Of a stretch of 64,000 nucleotides of DNA, positions 8,268 through 18,839 are shown piece by piece (the stretch's first letter is position 1; each line of letters opens with the position of its first letter). The stretch lies in assembly GCA_014654535.1 (NCBI GenBank), contig BNBA01000009.1, positions 60,482 through 124,481 on the forward strand. The letters are read 5' to 3'. Origin of the DNA: Xanthomonas boreopolis (lineage in GTDB: Bacteria; Pseudomonadota; Gammaproteobacteria; Xanthomonadales; Xanthomonadaceae). Both the position numbers and the translations under genes were made by a program. The notes under the pieces are model-generated. The model did not search any database. It was not told the DNA's origin and worked only from the letters and a program-made list of their open reading frames with translations.

Positions 8268-9227
8268 ATGGCCAGCAACAGTGGTTCGAAATGGGTGGTC
8301 TACGTGGCGCTGGCGGGCAATCTCGCCATCGCCGTGGCCAAGTTCGTCGCCGCCGGCATCTCCGGCAGCTCGGCGATGCTGAGCGAGGGCGTGCATTCGC
8401 TGGTCGACACCGCCAACGAACTGCTGCTGCTCTACGGCCTGCACCGCGCCGCGCGCCCCGCCGACCGGACGCATCCGTTCGGCTACGGGCGCGAGCTGTA
8501 CTTCTGGAGCTTCATCGTCGCGCTGCTGGTATTCGCGATGGGCGCCGGCGTGTCGATGTACGAAGGCGTGATGCACGTCCGCGAGCCGGAGCCGGCCACC
8601 GACCATGCGCTGGCCTACGCGGTGCTCGGCGTGTCGGTCCTGTTCGAGGGGACCTCCTGGTGGGTGGCGCTGCGCGAATTCCGCGCCCACAAGGGCCGGC
8701 TGGGCTACTTCGAGGCATTCCGCCAGAGCAAGGACCCGAGCACGTTCACCGTGCTGCTCGAGGACAGCGCCGCCCTGCTCGGCCTGTTCATGGCCCTCGC
8801 CGGCCTGCTCCTGTCGCAGTGGCTGCAGATGCCGGTCTTCGACGGCATCGCTTCGATCGGCATCTCGCTGGTGCTCGGCTTCACCGCTTTCCTGCTGGCG
8901 CGCGAGACCAAGGGCCTGCTGATCGGCGAGCCCGCGCACCCGCACGTCGCCGAGTCGCTGCTGGCCATCGCCGGCCAGGACCGCGACGTGCACGCCGCCA
9001 ACGGCGTGCTGACGCTGCAGATGGGCCCCAACCAGGTCGTGGCCGCGCTCAGCGCCGAGTTCGAGGACGCGCTGGCCACGCCGCAGATCGAGGCCTGCGT
9101 CACCCGCATCGAGACCGCCGCGAGGCAGCGGCATCCCGAGCTCACCGCGCTGTTCGTCAAGCCGCAGACGCCGGAGACCTGGCGGCGCCGGCGGCAGGCC
9201 CTGGACCGGGGCGAGCAGCCCTCCTGA
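8268..9227 (+). CDS. Cation diffusion facilitator (CDF) transporter
   Basis: 319 residues starting at the ATG 8268. Several hydrophobic helices are visible, with the CDF metal motif in SEGVHSLVDTANELLLLYG (His and Asp of the paired sites) and a second acidic site in LLEDSAALLGLF. The C-terminal cytosolic domain includes ANGVLTLQMGPNQVV. It belongs to the FieF/ZNT9-like branch without a His-rich loop, unlike the second CDF at 40512-41546. It would export zinc, iron or another divalent ion by proton exchange at the inner membrane; the metal cannot be assigned. Confidence 0.88.
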   Translation: MASNSGSKWVVYVALAGNLAIAVAKFVAAGISGSSAMLSEGVHSLVDTANELLLLYGLHRAARPADRTHPFGYGRELYFWSFIVALLVFAMGAGVSMYEGVMHVREPEPATDHALAYAVLGVSVLFEGTSWWVALREFRAHKGRLGYFEAFRQSKDPSTFTVLLEDSAALLGLFMALAGLLLSQWLQMPVFDGIASIGISLVLGFTAFLLARETKGLLIGEPAHPHVAESLLAIAGQDRDVHAANGVLTLQMGPNQVVAALSAEFEDALATPQIEACVTRIETAARQRHPELTALFVKPQTPETWRRRRQALDRGEQPS

Positions 9228-9457
9228 GCGCGCGAACACCGATTTAACGTTTGCCGGCGCCCCTTGAGCTAAACTATTGTCACGTAAGGCTTTCATCGAC
9301 GCCCCCTCGCTTCCGCCGTCTGCCGGCGACTGTCTCGACCCGAGGGGTTCCGCCGGCAATACCCGCTCCACGGCACTGCGTCCCTCACCGCCTTTCCAGA
9401 ACGCCCCCGCCGCCGGCGGGCGGTCTCGATCACCTTCAAGACAGCACAGGAGCCACC

Positions 9458-9640
9458 ATGGCACGTCCAGCCAAGTCCAAGACCCAGCCGATCATTGCCC
9501 GCAACGAAGGCAAGGGGCAGCCGCTGACCCGCGAACGCATCGCCGCCGACCTGGCCGCGTTCCGCAAGGCCGGTGGCCGGATCGAAGTGCTCAAGACCCA
9601 CTTCGGCCAGGCCCGCAACGACGCCGACAAGGCCGACTGA
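9458..9640 (+). CDS. Small basic protein of unknown function (60 aa)
   Basis: A CAGGAG ribosome site stands 6 bases before the ATG at 9458. The product is 60 residues with a Lys/Arg-rich N-terminus (MARPAKSKTQP) and an amphipathic helix around RERIAADLAAFRKAGGRIEVL. I do not recognise it. The strong ribosome site, the 230-base upstream region and a downstream hairpin at 9664-9692 make it a convincing independent gene. The charge pattern would fit a nucleic-acid or ribosome-associated protein, but that is only a guess. Confidence 0.65.
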   Translation: MARPAKSKTQPIIARNEGKGQPLTRERIAADLAAFRKAGGRIEVLKTHFGQARNDADKAD

Positions 9641-9663
9641 GCCGTTCGATGCGCCCGACCCGG

Positions 9664-9692
9664 AGGCCGCCCCGTGCAGACGCGGGCGGCCT
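9664..9692 (+). terminator. Hairpin after the 60-aa gene
   Basis: Perfect 9-bp arms (9664-9672 and 9684-9692) with an 11-base loop begin 24 bases after the stop of the small gene. Only a weak T-containing tail follows, so termination efficiency is uncertain. Confidence 0.4.
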
Positions 9693-9823
9693 TCGCGTAT
9701 CCGGGCCTCCGATCCGCGCATGAAGCGGCGCTTCCGGAACCGGGTCCCGGGTTTCCGCCGCGCATCGCCACGGGCGCAACGGCCTGTGGTCCAATCGGGA
9801 CGATTCGATCCCGAACCGCCCCC

Positions 9824-11515
<1,692 letters not shown>

Positions 11516-11567
11516 GGATGCGGGCGGGACGCTTTAGAATCGACGCCCCTTCCCGCTCCTGCCCCCG

Positions 11568-12161
11568 ATGCCCAGCCTGCACCCGCCCCTTGCGATGATC
11601 CGGGACCTGTTGCCGCAGTGGAACCGCCAGGTTCTCGACATCGCCGTCCCGGCGCTGGAGGTCGTCGTCATCCTCGCCGTCGCCGTGCTGACGCGCGCGA
11701 TCCTGCGCGGCCTGATGCGGCGGGTCGGCAAGCGCTACCACGTGCCTGCCGAGATGATGATCGGGCTGCGCCGGGTCGGCAGCTTCGTGATCTCGGTGGC
11801 GGCGCTGCTGGCGATCCTGCGCGTGTTCGGCGTATCCGGGGCCGTGCTGTGGACCGCCTTCACCGGCTTCGCCGCGGTCGGCGCGGTGGCGTTCTTCGCC
11901 GCATGGAGCGTGCTGTCCAACATCTTCTGCACGTTCCTGATCGTCACCACCCGTCCCTTCCGCCTGCACGACCACATCGAGCTGCTGGAGAACGGCGAGA
12001 AGCCGGGACTGAAGGGCAAGGTGATCGACATCAACGTGATCTACACCACCCTGCAGGAAACGGACGAAGCGCGCGGCAACACCGTGCTGCAGATCCCCAA
12101 CAGCCTGTTCTTCCAGCGCACCACGCGGCGCTGGCGCGAGGGCGGCTACGACAACGGCTGA
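11568..12161 (+). CDS. Small MscS-family mechanosensitive channel
   Basis: 197 residues, so a minimal MscS: two or three N-terminal hydrophobic helices, the pore-lining TM3 region (GFAAVGAVAFFAAWSVLSNIFC), and the beta domain with TRPFRLHDHIEL and VIDINVIYTTLQ. The large C-terminal vestibule of E. coli MscS is mostly missing, as in many short xanthomonad members. It would gate under membrane tension in the inner membrane. Two ATGs (11568 and 11595) are possible. A TAGAAT element at about 11535 could be the -10 of its promoter, low confidence. Confidence 0.85.
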   Translation: MPSLHPPLAMIRDLLPQWNRQVLDIAVPALEVVVILAVAVLTRAILRGLMRRVGKRYHVPAEMMIGLRRVGSFVISVAALLAILRVFGVSGAVLWTAFTGFAAVGAVAFFAAWSVLSNIFCTFLIVTTRPFRLHDHIELLENGEKPGLKGKVIDINVIYTTLQETDEARGNTVLQIPNSLFFQRTTRRWREGGYDNG

Positions 12162-12279
12162 CGCGGCCTCGCATGGATGGCGTCGGCGGAGCCTTCGCCC
12201 AATGCATCGCATGCCGCCACGCTCCGCTGCACGGCACGCCGGGCGCCGCCGCGGTCCGGGCGGCGCCGGCAAGCGGCCG

Positions 12280-12546
12280 TCAGCGCAACTGGCTGTCCTT
12301 GCTGCCGCGGCGGTTGTAACCGCTGTGGTCCCGCTCGTCCTCGTCGTGCGCCTGCTGGCAATCCACGCACAGCCGCACGCCGGGCACCGCCTTGCGCCGC
12401 GCCTCCGGGATCGCGGCGCCGCACTCCTCGCAATGCGTCAGCCCCGGCCCGCTCGGCAGCCGACTGCGGGCGCGCTTGACCGCATCGTCGACGGTCGCCT
12501 CGATCTGGTCGTGCACCGCGCCATCGCCTGCCCATCCGGTCGCCAT
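12280..12546 (-). CDS. DksA/TraR-type C4 zinc-finger protein (YbiI-like)
   Basis: 88 residues from the ATG at 12546, with an AGAAGG ribosome site in front. The zinc finger CEECGAAIPEARRKAVPG...CVDCQ is of DksA/TraR type, and the N-terminal helix is short, so this is a YbiI-like small paralogue rather than full-length DksA. Members may bind the RNA polymerase secondary channel, but a short coiled coil often lacks the DksA tip residues. The C-terminus NRRGSKDSQLR is basic and typical of YbiI. Confidence 0.85.
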   Translation of the reverse strand: MATGWAGDGAVHDQIEATVDDAVKRARSRLPSGPGLTHCEECGAAIPEARRKAVPGVRLCVDCQQAHDEDERDHSGYNRRGSKDSQLR

Positions 12547-12876
12547 TGCCTTCTCCCGATTGCCACTTCGACAAGATGGCCGCGGCAACCGGCGTTTCCA
12601 AGTCCGCGCCATCAGTCGCACGACATGGTGAGATGGATGCTGCAACGCACATCGCCGGGGCGATTGCTTTAGAATGCGCCCACGCGACGCTCAGGACCTG
12701 CTCCAGACCCGTCGCTTTTTTGTTTTTGCGTGACGGTCCGCGCCTCCACATGGCAGCGCGGGATGCGGACCGACCACAGTGGCCCGCGCCTTCACGTGCG
12801 GGGTGAAAATCTAATGCCAGGCACAGTTCCCGGTCGTTCCAGCGCATTGCCGGGCGACCCCCACGGAGCCCTACCG
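12547..12876. other. 330-bp divergent intergenic region
   Basis: Separates the DksA-like gene (minus) from the dehydrogenase (plus). It holds a TAGAAT hexamer (12670-12675) that could serve as a -10 and an imperfect hairpin with a T-rich loop (arms 12706-12715 and 12728-12738). I see no convincing open frame, tRNA or repeat. Transcription start sites for both genes are probably here. Confidence 0.5.
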
Positions 12877-13977
12877 ATGCTTTTCGAAACCCTCGACACC
12901 ACCGGCCACGAACAAGTCGTGTTCTGCCACAACCGCGACGCCGGACTGAAGGCCATCATCGCCTTGCACAGCACGCGGCTCGGGCCGGCGCTCGGTGGCG
13001 TGCGCATGCGCCCGTACCCCAACAGCGAGGCCGCCATCAACGACGCCCTGCGCCTGAGCCGCACGATGACCTACAAGAACGCGCTGGCCGGGCTGAACGT
13101 CGGCGGCGGCAAGGCGGTGATCATCGGCGATCCGAAGGCGGACAAGAGCGAGGTGCTGTTCCGGGCGTTCGGGCGTTTCGTCGAATCGCTGGGCGGGCGC
13201 TACATCACCTCCGAGGACGTCGGCACCGACGTCAACGACATGGAACAGATCTACCTGGAGACCGGCTACGTCACCGGCGTGCACCAGGTCCACGGCGGCT
13301 CCGGCGATCCCGCGCCGTTCACCGCCTACGGCGCGCTGCAGGCGCTGATGGCGACGCTGAACCGCAAGCTCGGCCACGAGGAAGTGGGCAGGACCCGCAT
13401 CGCGATCCAGGGCCTGGGCCATATCGGGATGGAACTGGTCAAGCTGCTGAAGGAGCGCGGCGCCAAGCTGTTCGTGGCCGACCTGGACAGCCGCCTGGTC
13501 GACCGCGCCGTAAGCGAATACGGCGCCGAGGCGGTCAGCCCCGACGCGATCTACGAAGTCGAGGCCGACGTGTTCGCGCCCTGCGCGCTGGAAGGCGCGA
13601 TCAACGAGGACACCCTGCCGCGCCTGAAGGCCGGCATCATCTGCGGCACCGCGAACAACCAGCTCTCCAGCGAAGCGATCGGCGCGGAACTGCACCGCCG
13701 CGGCGTGCTGTACGCGCCGGACTACGTGGTCAACGCCGGCGGCGTGATGAACGTGTCGCTCGAGATCGACGGCTACAATCGCGAGCGCGCGATGCGGCTG
13801 ATCCGCAGCATCTACCACAACCTCGGCAAGGTCTTCGATCTGTCCGAGCGCGAGGACATCCCGCCGCAGCAGGCGGCCGACCGCATCGCCGAAGCCCGCA
13901 TCGAGACGATCAGCCGGCTCAAGCTGCCGCTGGGACGGACCTCGCCGCGCTTCACCGGCAAGCTGCGCGGGGAGTGA
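12877..13977 (+). CDS. Leu/Val/Phe dehydrogenase
   Basis: 366 residues from the ATG at 12877 behind CGGAGCC. The glutamate/leucine/phenylalanine/valine dehydrogenase family is clear: catalytic lysine region MTYKNALAGLNVGGGKAVI, substrate loop GRYITSEDVGTDVNDM, and NAD-binding IQGLGHIGMELV. It converts branched-chain amino acids to 2-oxo acids with NAD. In Xanthomonadaceae, leucine and valine carbon feeds iso-branched fatty acids; the valine degradation operon at 41.7-47.3 kb would take the isobutyryl product further. The length is typical of leucine dehydrogenase. Confidence 0.92.
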   Translation: MLFETLDTTGHEQVVFCHNRDAGLKAIIALHSTRLGPALGGVRMRPYPNSEAAINDALRLSRTMTYKNALAGLNVGGGKAVIIGDPKADKSEVLFRAFGRFVESLGGRYITSEDVGTDVNDMEQIYLETGYVTGVHQVHGGSGDPAPFTAYGALQALMATLNRKLGHEEVGRTRIAIQGLGHIGMELVKLLKERGAKLFVADLDSRLVDRAVSEYGAEAVSPDAIYEVEADVFAPCALEGAINEDTLPRLKAGIICGTANNQLSSEAIGAELHRRGVLYAPDYVVNAGGVMNVSLEIDGYNRERAMRLIRSIYHNLGKVFDLSEREDIPPQQAADRIAEARIETISRLKLPLGRTSPRFTGKLRGE

Positions 13978-14072
13978 CCGCGACGCCCTGCATGGCGCGG
14001 CGCCGCTGAAGGCACCCAGCCGACGCCCCCGCGCGGGCGGGACGCAGCAGCGTCCCGGCAACGCCGTCCCCG

Positions 14073-16889
14073 TCAGAAGCCGAGCAGATAGCGCAGCCCG
14101 AACGCGCGGTCCTCGCCGCGCGCGCCGAAGCGCTGGTCGTAGCCCAGGCCCAGCGCTCCGAGGCGGCCCAGCGGCGCCTGCACCGAGAACCCGAACAGGC
14201 CGCCCGAACGGCCCGGCTGCAGATCGGCGAGCGTGCCCCACGCATCGGCGCCCACGAACCCGACCTGGCGCGACAGGCCGTTGCTGGCCAACGCCTGCTG
14301 CCATTCCGCATACGCGCCCAGCGCGAGGCCGCGCCAGCGGTACTCGCCGCGCAATCCCGCCAGTACCTGCGTGCGATCGGCCGTGTCGGCATCCGCGCGC
14401 AGGCCGAAGCCTTCGCCCCCCTGCTCGCTGAAGCCATCGCTGTCGATGCGCACGTGATCGGCGCCCAGGTACGGCGCCAATACCAGGCCGGCGCGCTGCC
14501 AGCGATAACCCGCCTCCAGGCTCGCGGAAAAGAAACGCGCGCCGTAGTCCACCGAGGTCTCCGCGCGGGCCTGGCCGAACTGCAGCTCGCGGGCGATCTG
14601 GCGGTGCACCTGGCCGCTTCCCACCTGGCCCAGCGCGTAGAGGTGATCGCCGCGCCGGCCCCAGTACGCCTGCGCCTGGACCTGCCGGTTGCGATCGCGC
14701 GAGGACGGCAGCGTCGCGTCGCTCATCCGCGCTTCGCCGAACGCGAAACCCGCCACGCCGCCGTCGCCCTGCATGAAGTCGTGCCCGACCATCCATCCCG
14801 CCAGCGCGCCGCCGATCCCGGCGAAACTGCCCTGGCCGGTACCGCCGAGCGCCTGGCGCCATGTCCCGCCGCGCGTGCCGCCGGACCATGCCACCGCCCC
14901 GAAATGCTGCGACAGCGCGCGCCGCCCCAGGTCCACGGCGTCGAACGTCGCCGTCATCGCTTCCGCGTGCGCCTGCCCGGACAGGCTCTGCAACGAAGCC
15001 AGCGCCTGCTTCGCGTCGGCCGATTGCTGCAACGCCGCCGCACTTCGGACGAAATCGCCGGCGACCGGCGCCGCCCCCTGCTGTTGCGCATCGATCTGCC
15101 GGAAGGCCTGCTCCACACGCGTCGCCGAGGCCAGCGACGCCGCGGTGATGCCGGGCAGCGCCGCCGCCGCCGTCGCCACGTCCAACCGCTGCAAGGTGAT
15201 GTAGGCCGTATTGGCGTCGTACGCCAGCGTGCCCTGGCCGACGAAGACGCCCGGCCCCCAGGTCAACCGCGCGAACGTACCGCTCAGGCCGGCGTCGGCC
15301 CGCAACACGGTGTAGGCGGTGTTGAGGCTCACGTAGCCGCGCTTGCCGAGCACCTGCAGTTCGCCGGCGATGCTCGCGCTGCCGGAGGCATGGAGCCAGT
15401 CGCCCACGTTCAATGCCAGCCTCGCGTCGGCGGCCTGCACGTAGTTGCCGGACACGCCCAGCGTGCCCTCGCCGAGCTGCAGCGTGCCGGCGTTGTCGAC
15501 GCTGCCGCCGATGCGGTAGCTGGCGCTCAGCGTCGCGCCGTTGGCGATGCTGGCCGCGCCTCCCAGGCTGGCGCTCTGCAGCGTCCCCTCGAGCACCTGG
15601 GTACGTCCCTCGAAGGTATTCAGCGTGCTGGCGAGCACCAGCGTGCCGGTGCCGCGCTTGACCAGCCCGCCCCCGCCGCTGATCGGATTGGACCAGGTCG
15701 ACGTCCCGTCGAACGACACCGAGACATCGCCCCAGTCGAACTTCGCCGGCCCCAGTACCGCCCTGCCGACGTCGAGCAGGCCATAGCCGAACACCGGGTC
15801 CACGCCCGGCGCGCCCAGGTCCGTGGCCGTACCGAGCAGCGTCTGCCGCACCAGGTCGTTGTTGAAATACGGGAACGCCTGCCACACCAGCGCGGCGGCG
15901 CCCGAAACCAACGGCGCCGCGAACGAGGTGCCGCTGCCGTACCAGTACGAAATGCTGCCCGCGGTATCGTCGTGGCCGGTGAACATCGAGGTTCCCGGCG
16001 CCACCAGGCAATACCGCATCGCCACGCCGCAGGCGTTGGAATAGTCCGCCAATCGGGACGGATTGGCGGTATCCAGCGCGGCGACCGCCAGCCAGCCGCG
16101 CTCCAGGTCGGCCGCGGGCCGGGTGCCGTTGGGGCCGGGCTGGCTCGGCAGCGCCGCCATGTCGGACGGGTCGGACCTGCCGTCGTTGCCGGCCGCGAAC
16201 ACGACCAGGCCATCGTTGGCGAAGATGAAGTTGCGGTACTCGTTGGCGATCGGGGCCGTGGCGCTCGGGTTGGTCCAGTACAGGCCCGCCCACGAGTTGT
16301 TCATGATCCTCACGCCGGCCGCGACCAGATCGTCGTGGACCGCCTGCAGCCCGAGCGCGCCGTTGACTTCGTTGCCTTCGCCGGAGCCGTCGTCCTCGGG
16401 CTCCTTGTCGTTGATGATGCGCGCCGACACGATCTGCGCACCGGGCGCGATGCCGCCGGGCCAGTTGCCGACCGGGGCGCCGGCGGCGAGCTGGGCGACC
16501 GTCGTGCCGTGCCCGACCACGTCGTCCACGCGCAGGTTGTTCGCCGACGGGTCCACGTAGGTGTAGTTCGCCACCACCCGCCCCTGCAGCGCGGGATGAT
16601 TGCGGTTCACGCCGGTATCGACCACGCCGATGCGGTAGCCCGCGCCGGTGTAGCCGAGATCGTGCGCGGGCCGGGTATCGGTCAACGCCAGGTGCGCGTC
16701 GACCGCCGGCTGCGGCGTGCTCGGCGGCGGCGTCGTGGGTGGAGGCGTCGTCGGAGGCGGCGCCGGTGGAGGCGATGCCGGCGGCGGCTCCGGGCGCACC
16801 GAGCCCCCGCCTCCGCCCCCTCCGCAGCCCACCAGGGCCAGCGCCAACGCCGAAGCCAGCAAGGTCCTGGCCGCACGCACCTCGTTCAT
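14073..16889 (-). CDS. Subtilase-type (S8) autotransporter serine protease with lipoprotein-like signal
   Basis: 938 residues. The signal ends in a lipobox LALVGC (Cys22) followed by a run of seven Gly and a Pro/Thr-rich linker (30-62). The S8 protease domain holds the triad Asp91 (VVDTG), His127 (GHGT) and Ser322 (GTSFAAP). Autotransporter-associated repeat-like beta segments lie around 400-430, and the C-terminal beta-barrel (about 650-938) ends in Phe (YLLGF). It should be secreted by type V transport, with the passenger digesting external protein. A lipidated N-terminus on an S8 autotransporter is known in some subtilase relatives but is not standard. It is monocistronic, facing the Leu dehydrogenase. 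Confidence 0.93.
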   Translation of the reverse strand: MNEVRAARTLLASALALALVGCGGGGGGGSVRPEPPPASPPPAPPPTTPPPTTPPPSTPQPAVDAHLALTDTRPAHDLGYTGAGYRIGVVDTGVNRNHPALQGRVVANYTYVDPSANNLRVDDVVGHGTTVAQLAAGAPVGNWPGGIAPGAQIVSARIINDKEPEDDGSGEGNEVNGALGLQAVHDDLVAAGVRIMNNSWAGLYWTNPSATAPIANEYRNFIFANDGLVVFAAGNDGRSDPSDMAALPSQPGPNGTRPAADLERGWLAVAALDTANPSRLADYSNACGVAMRYCLVAPGTSMFTGHDDTAGSISYWYGSGTSFAAPLVSGAAALVWQAFPYFNNDLVRQTLLGTATDLGAPGVDPVFGYGLLDVGRAVLGPAKFDWGDVSVSFDGTSTWSNPISGGGGLVKRGTGTLVLASTLNTFEGRTQVLEGTLQSASLGGAASIANGATLSASYRIGGSVDNAGTLQLGEGTLGVSGNYVQAADARLALNVGDWLHASGSASIAGELQVLGKRGYVSLNTAYTVLRADAGLSGTFARLTWGPGVFVGQGTLAYDANTAYITLQRLDVATAAAALPGITAASLASATRVEQAFRQIDAQQQGAAPVAGDFVRSAAALQQSADAKQALASLQSLSGQAHAEAMTATFDAVDLGRRALSQHFGAVAWSGGTRGGTWRQALGGTGQGSFAGIGGALAGWMVGHDFMQGDGGVAGFAFGEARMSDATLPSSRDRNRQVQAQAYWGRRGDHLYALGQVGSGQVHRQIARELQFGQARAETSVDYGARFFSASLEAGYRWQRAGLVLAPYLGADHVRIDSDGFSEQGGEGFGLRADADTADRTQVLAGLRGEYRWRGLALGAYAEWQQALASNGLSRQVGFVGADAWGTLADLQPGRSGGLFGFSVQAPLGRLGALGLGYDQRFGARGEDRAFGLRYLLGF

Positions 16890-17041
16890 CGCGATCTCCC
16901 CGATTCAATCCATTGAGTCGCGGACCCATGGCCGTCCGCGCAAAGCGCATCTATACGGCATCGCGCGCCGCTTGTCGCCGGTCTGGCAAGCCGGACGCCG
17001 CGCCCCGATAATCGGGAGATATTTCAAAACGGTATTCGTCC

Positions 17042-18217
17042 ATGTCAGAGATCGTCATCGCCGCGGCCAAGCGCACCGCGATCGGTTCCTTCCTGGGTCA
17101 GTTCAACGGCGTCCCGACGCCGACCTTGGGCGCCGCCGTGATCCAGGCCGTGCTCGAACAGTCCGGCGTGCCGGCCGCGGATGTCTCCGAAGTGATCATG
17201 GGCTGCGTACTGCCGGCCAACCTCGGCCAGGCGCCCGCGCGCCAGGCCGCGATCGCCGCCGGCATCCCGGTATCGGTCGGCGCCCTGACCATCAACAAGG
17301 TCTGCGGTTCGGGCATGAAGGCGATCATGCTCGGCCACGACCTGATCAAGGCCGGCTCGGCCAGCATCGTGGTCGCCGGCGGCATGGAGTCGATGAGCAA
17401 CGCGCCGCACCTGCTGCCGAACTCGCGCACCGGCAACCGCTACGGCAACTTCCAGGCGGTCGACCACATGGCCTGGGACGGCCTCACCAACCCGTACGAC
17501 GGCCTGGCCATGGGCGTGTTCGGCGAGAAGGCCGCCGAGAAGTTCGGCTTCACCCGCGAGCAGCAGGACGCCTACGCGATCGAGTCGGTCAAGCGCGCGC
17601 AGGCAGCGCAGTCCTCCGGCGCGTTCGACGACGAGATCGTTCCGGTCAAGGTCGCCACCCGCAAGGGCGAGGTGCAGGTCGCCACCGACGAGCAACCGGG
17701 CAAGTCCGACATCGCCAGGATCCCCACCCTCAAGCCGGCCTTCAAGAAGGACGGCACGGTCACCGCCGCCAGTTCGTCCAGCATTTCCGACGGCGCGGCC
17801 GCGACGCTGCTGCTGAGCGCCGAGGAAGCCGCCAGGCGCGGCATCGCGCCGCTCGCGCGCATCGTCGGCCACGCCACGTTCTCGCAGCAGCCGGAGTGGT
17901 TCACGACGGCACCGGTCGCGGCGATCGACAAGCTGGCCAGGCAGGTCGGCTGGTCGCTGGACGAGGTGGACCTGTTCGAGATCAACGAGGCCTTCGCGGT
18001 GGTCGCGATGGCGCCGATCAAGGAGCTGGGCCTCCCGCACGCCAAGGTCAACGTCAACGGCGGCGCCTGCGCGCTGGGCCACCCGATCGGCGCCAGCGGC
18101 GCGCGCCTGGTCGTGACGCTGGTGAATGCGTTGCGCAAGCGCGGTGGCAAGCGCGGAATCGCCACCCTCTGCATCGGCGGCGGGGAAGCGACGGCGATCG
18201 CCATCGAATTGATTTGA
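17042..18217 (+). CDS. Acetyl-CoA C-acyltransferase (thiolase)
   Basis: 391 residues. The thiolase II active site is complete: Cys88 (NKVCGSGM), His347 (GHPIGASGAR) and Cys377 (CIGGGEATAIAIEL). The length and sequence fit the acetoacetyl-CoA thiolase (AtoB/PhaA) branch, with GGGEA in place of the frequent GGGMG. It condenses or cleaves acetyl-CoA units. No partner 3-hydroxyacyl-CoA dehydrogenase is adjacent; a FadB-type protein is at 38.3 kb. It is followed after 120 bases by an unrelated lipoprotein gene. Confidence 0.93.
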   Translation: MSEIVIAAAKRTAIGSFLGQFNGVPTPTLGAAVIQAVLEQSGVPAADVSEVIMGCVLPANLGQAPARQAAIAAGIPVSVGALTINKVCGSGMKAIMLGHDLIKAGSASIVVAGGMESMSNAPHLLPNSRTGNRYGNFQAVDHMAWDGLTNPYDGLAMGVFGEKAAEKFGFTREQQDAYAIESVKRAQAAQSSGAFDDEIVPVKVATRKGEVQVATDEQPGKSDIARIPTLKPAFKKDGTVTAASSSSISDGAAATLLLSAEEAARRGIAPLARIVGHATFSQQPEWFTTAPVAAIDKLARQVGWSLDEVDLFEINEAFAVVAMAPIKELGLPHAKVNVNGGACALGHPIGASGARLVVTLVNALRKRGGKRGIATLCIGGGEATAIAIELI

Positions 18218-18339
18218 CAAGGATTAATGCCACCCTTTCAAACCTGAATGCGGGTGCCCTTGACACCCGTCTTGGGGTTGTCATCATGTTGGGGGCGCGC
18301 ATTCGCGCGTTGCCTAACTAACGACGAGGATTGAGACAA

Positions 18340-18681
18340 ATGAGCATCAACAAGCTGCTGATCGCGGGCGCCCTGGCTCTGGCCCTGGCTGCGTGCTCGA
18401 AGCCGGAACAGGCTCAGGACGCCGCTGCTTCGGCCAACCAGGCCGCTGCCGACGCCCAGGCCGCTGCCGACCAGGCTGCTGCCGCCGGCGCCCAGACCGC
18501 CGACGCTGCCCAGGCTGCCGCCGACACCGCCGCCACCGCTGCTGACACCGCCGCCGACGCCGCTGCTGCCGCCACCGGCGCTGCGACCGACGCTGCCGCC
18601 GGCCAGGCTGCTGACGCTGCCAAGGCTGCCGAAGGCACCGCCGAGCAGGCCAAGGACGCTGCCGAAGAAGCCAAGAAGTAA
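18340..18681 (+). CDS. Ala-rich small lipoprotein A
   Basis: 113 residues from the ATG at 18340, with GAGGA nine bases upstream. The lipobox is LALAAC followed by SKPEQ. The mature part is almost entirely Ala with regularly spaced Asp, Gln and Thr (QAAADAQAAADQAAAAG and similar), predicting one long helix. It recalls Lpp-like or LEA-like helical lipoproteins but is not homologous by eye. A strong terminator follows, so it is monocistronic. A second lipoprotein of the same build starts 160 bases downstream. Confidence 0.8.
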   Translation: MSINKLLIAGALALALAACSKPEQAQDAAASANQAAADAQAAADQAAAAGAQTADAAQAAADTAATAADTAADAAAAATGAATDAAAGQAADAAKAAEGTAEQAKDAAEEAKK

Positions 18682-18709
18682 TCACTTCTTCGCACTTCGC
18701 GAGTTCGGG

Positions 18710-18740
18710 AAAGCCGCTGGTCTCCAGCGGCTTTCTTTTT
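18710..18740 (+). terminator. Intrinsic terminator after lipoprotein A
   Basis: A perfect 11-bp stem (AAAGCCGCTGG / CCAGCGGCTTT, loop TCT) is followed by CTTTTTG. This is a textbook Rho-independent terminator, separating the two Ala-rich lipoprotein genes. Confidence 0.93.
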
Positions 18741-18839
18741 GCGCGTTGGCTGGCCATCAACGCGGCGCCGGCCGGCCTTGACGCCGGCTAGATCGACGGC
18801 CGCCTAGGCTGTCCCTGCCTTCATCCAACGGAGACAGCC

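Noticed and set aside
12871..16950. 1359-codon minus-strand frame through the dehydrogenase and autotransporter
   Set aside because: Low-complexity Arg/Gly/Ala translation with no domain; the autotransporter in another frame has complete catalytic motifs.
18331..18339. TTG start of lipoprotein A
   Set aside because: It sits directly on the ribosome site GAGGA; the ATG at 18340 is correctly spaced.
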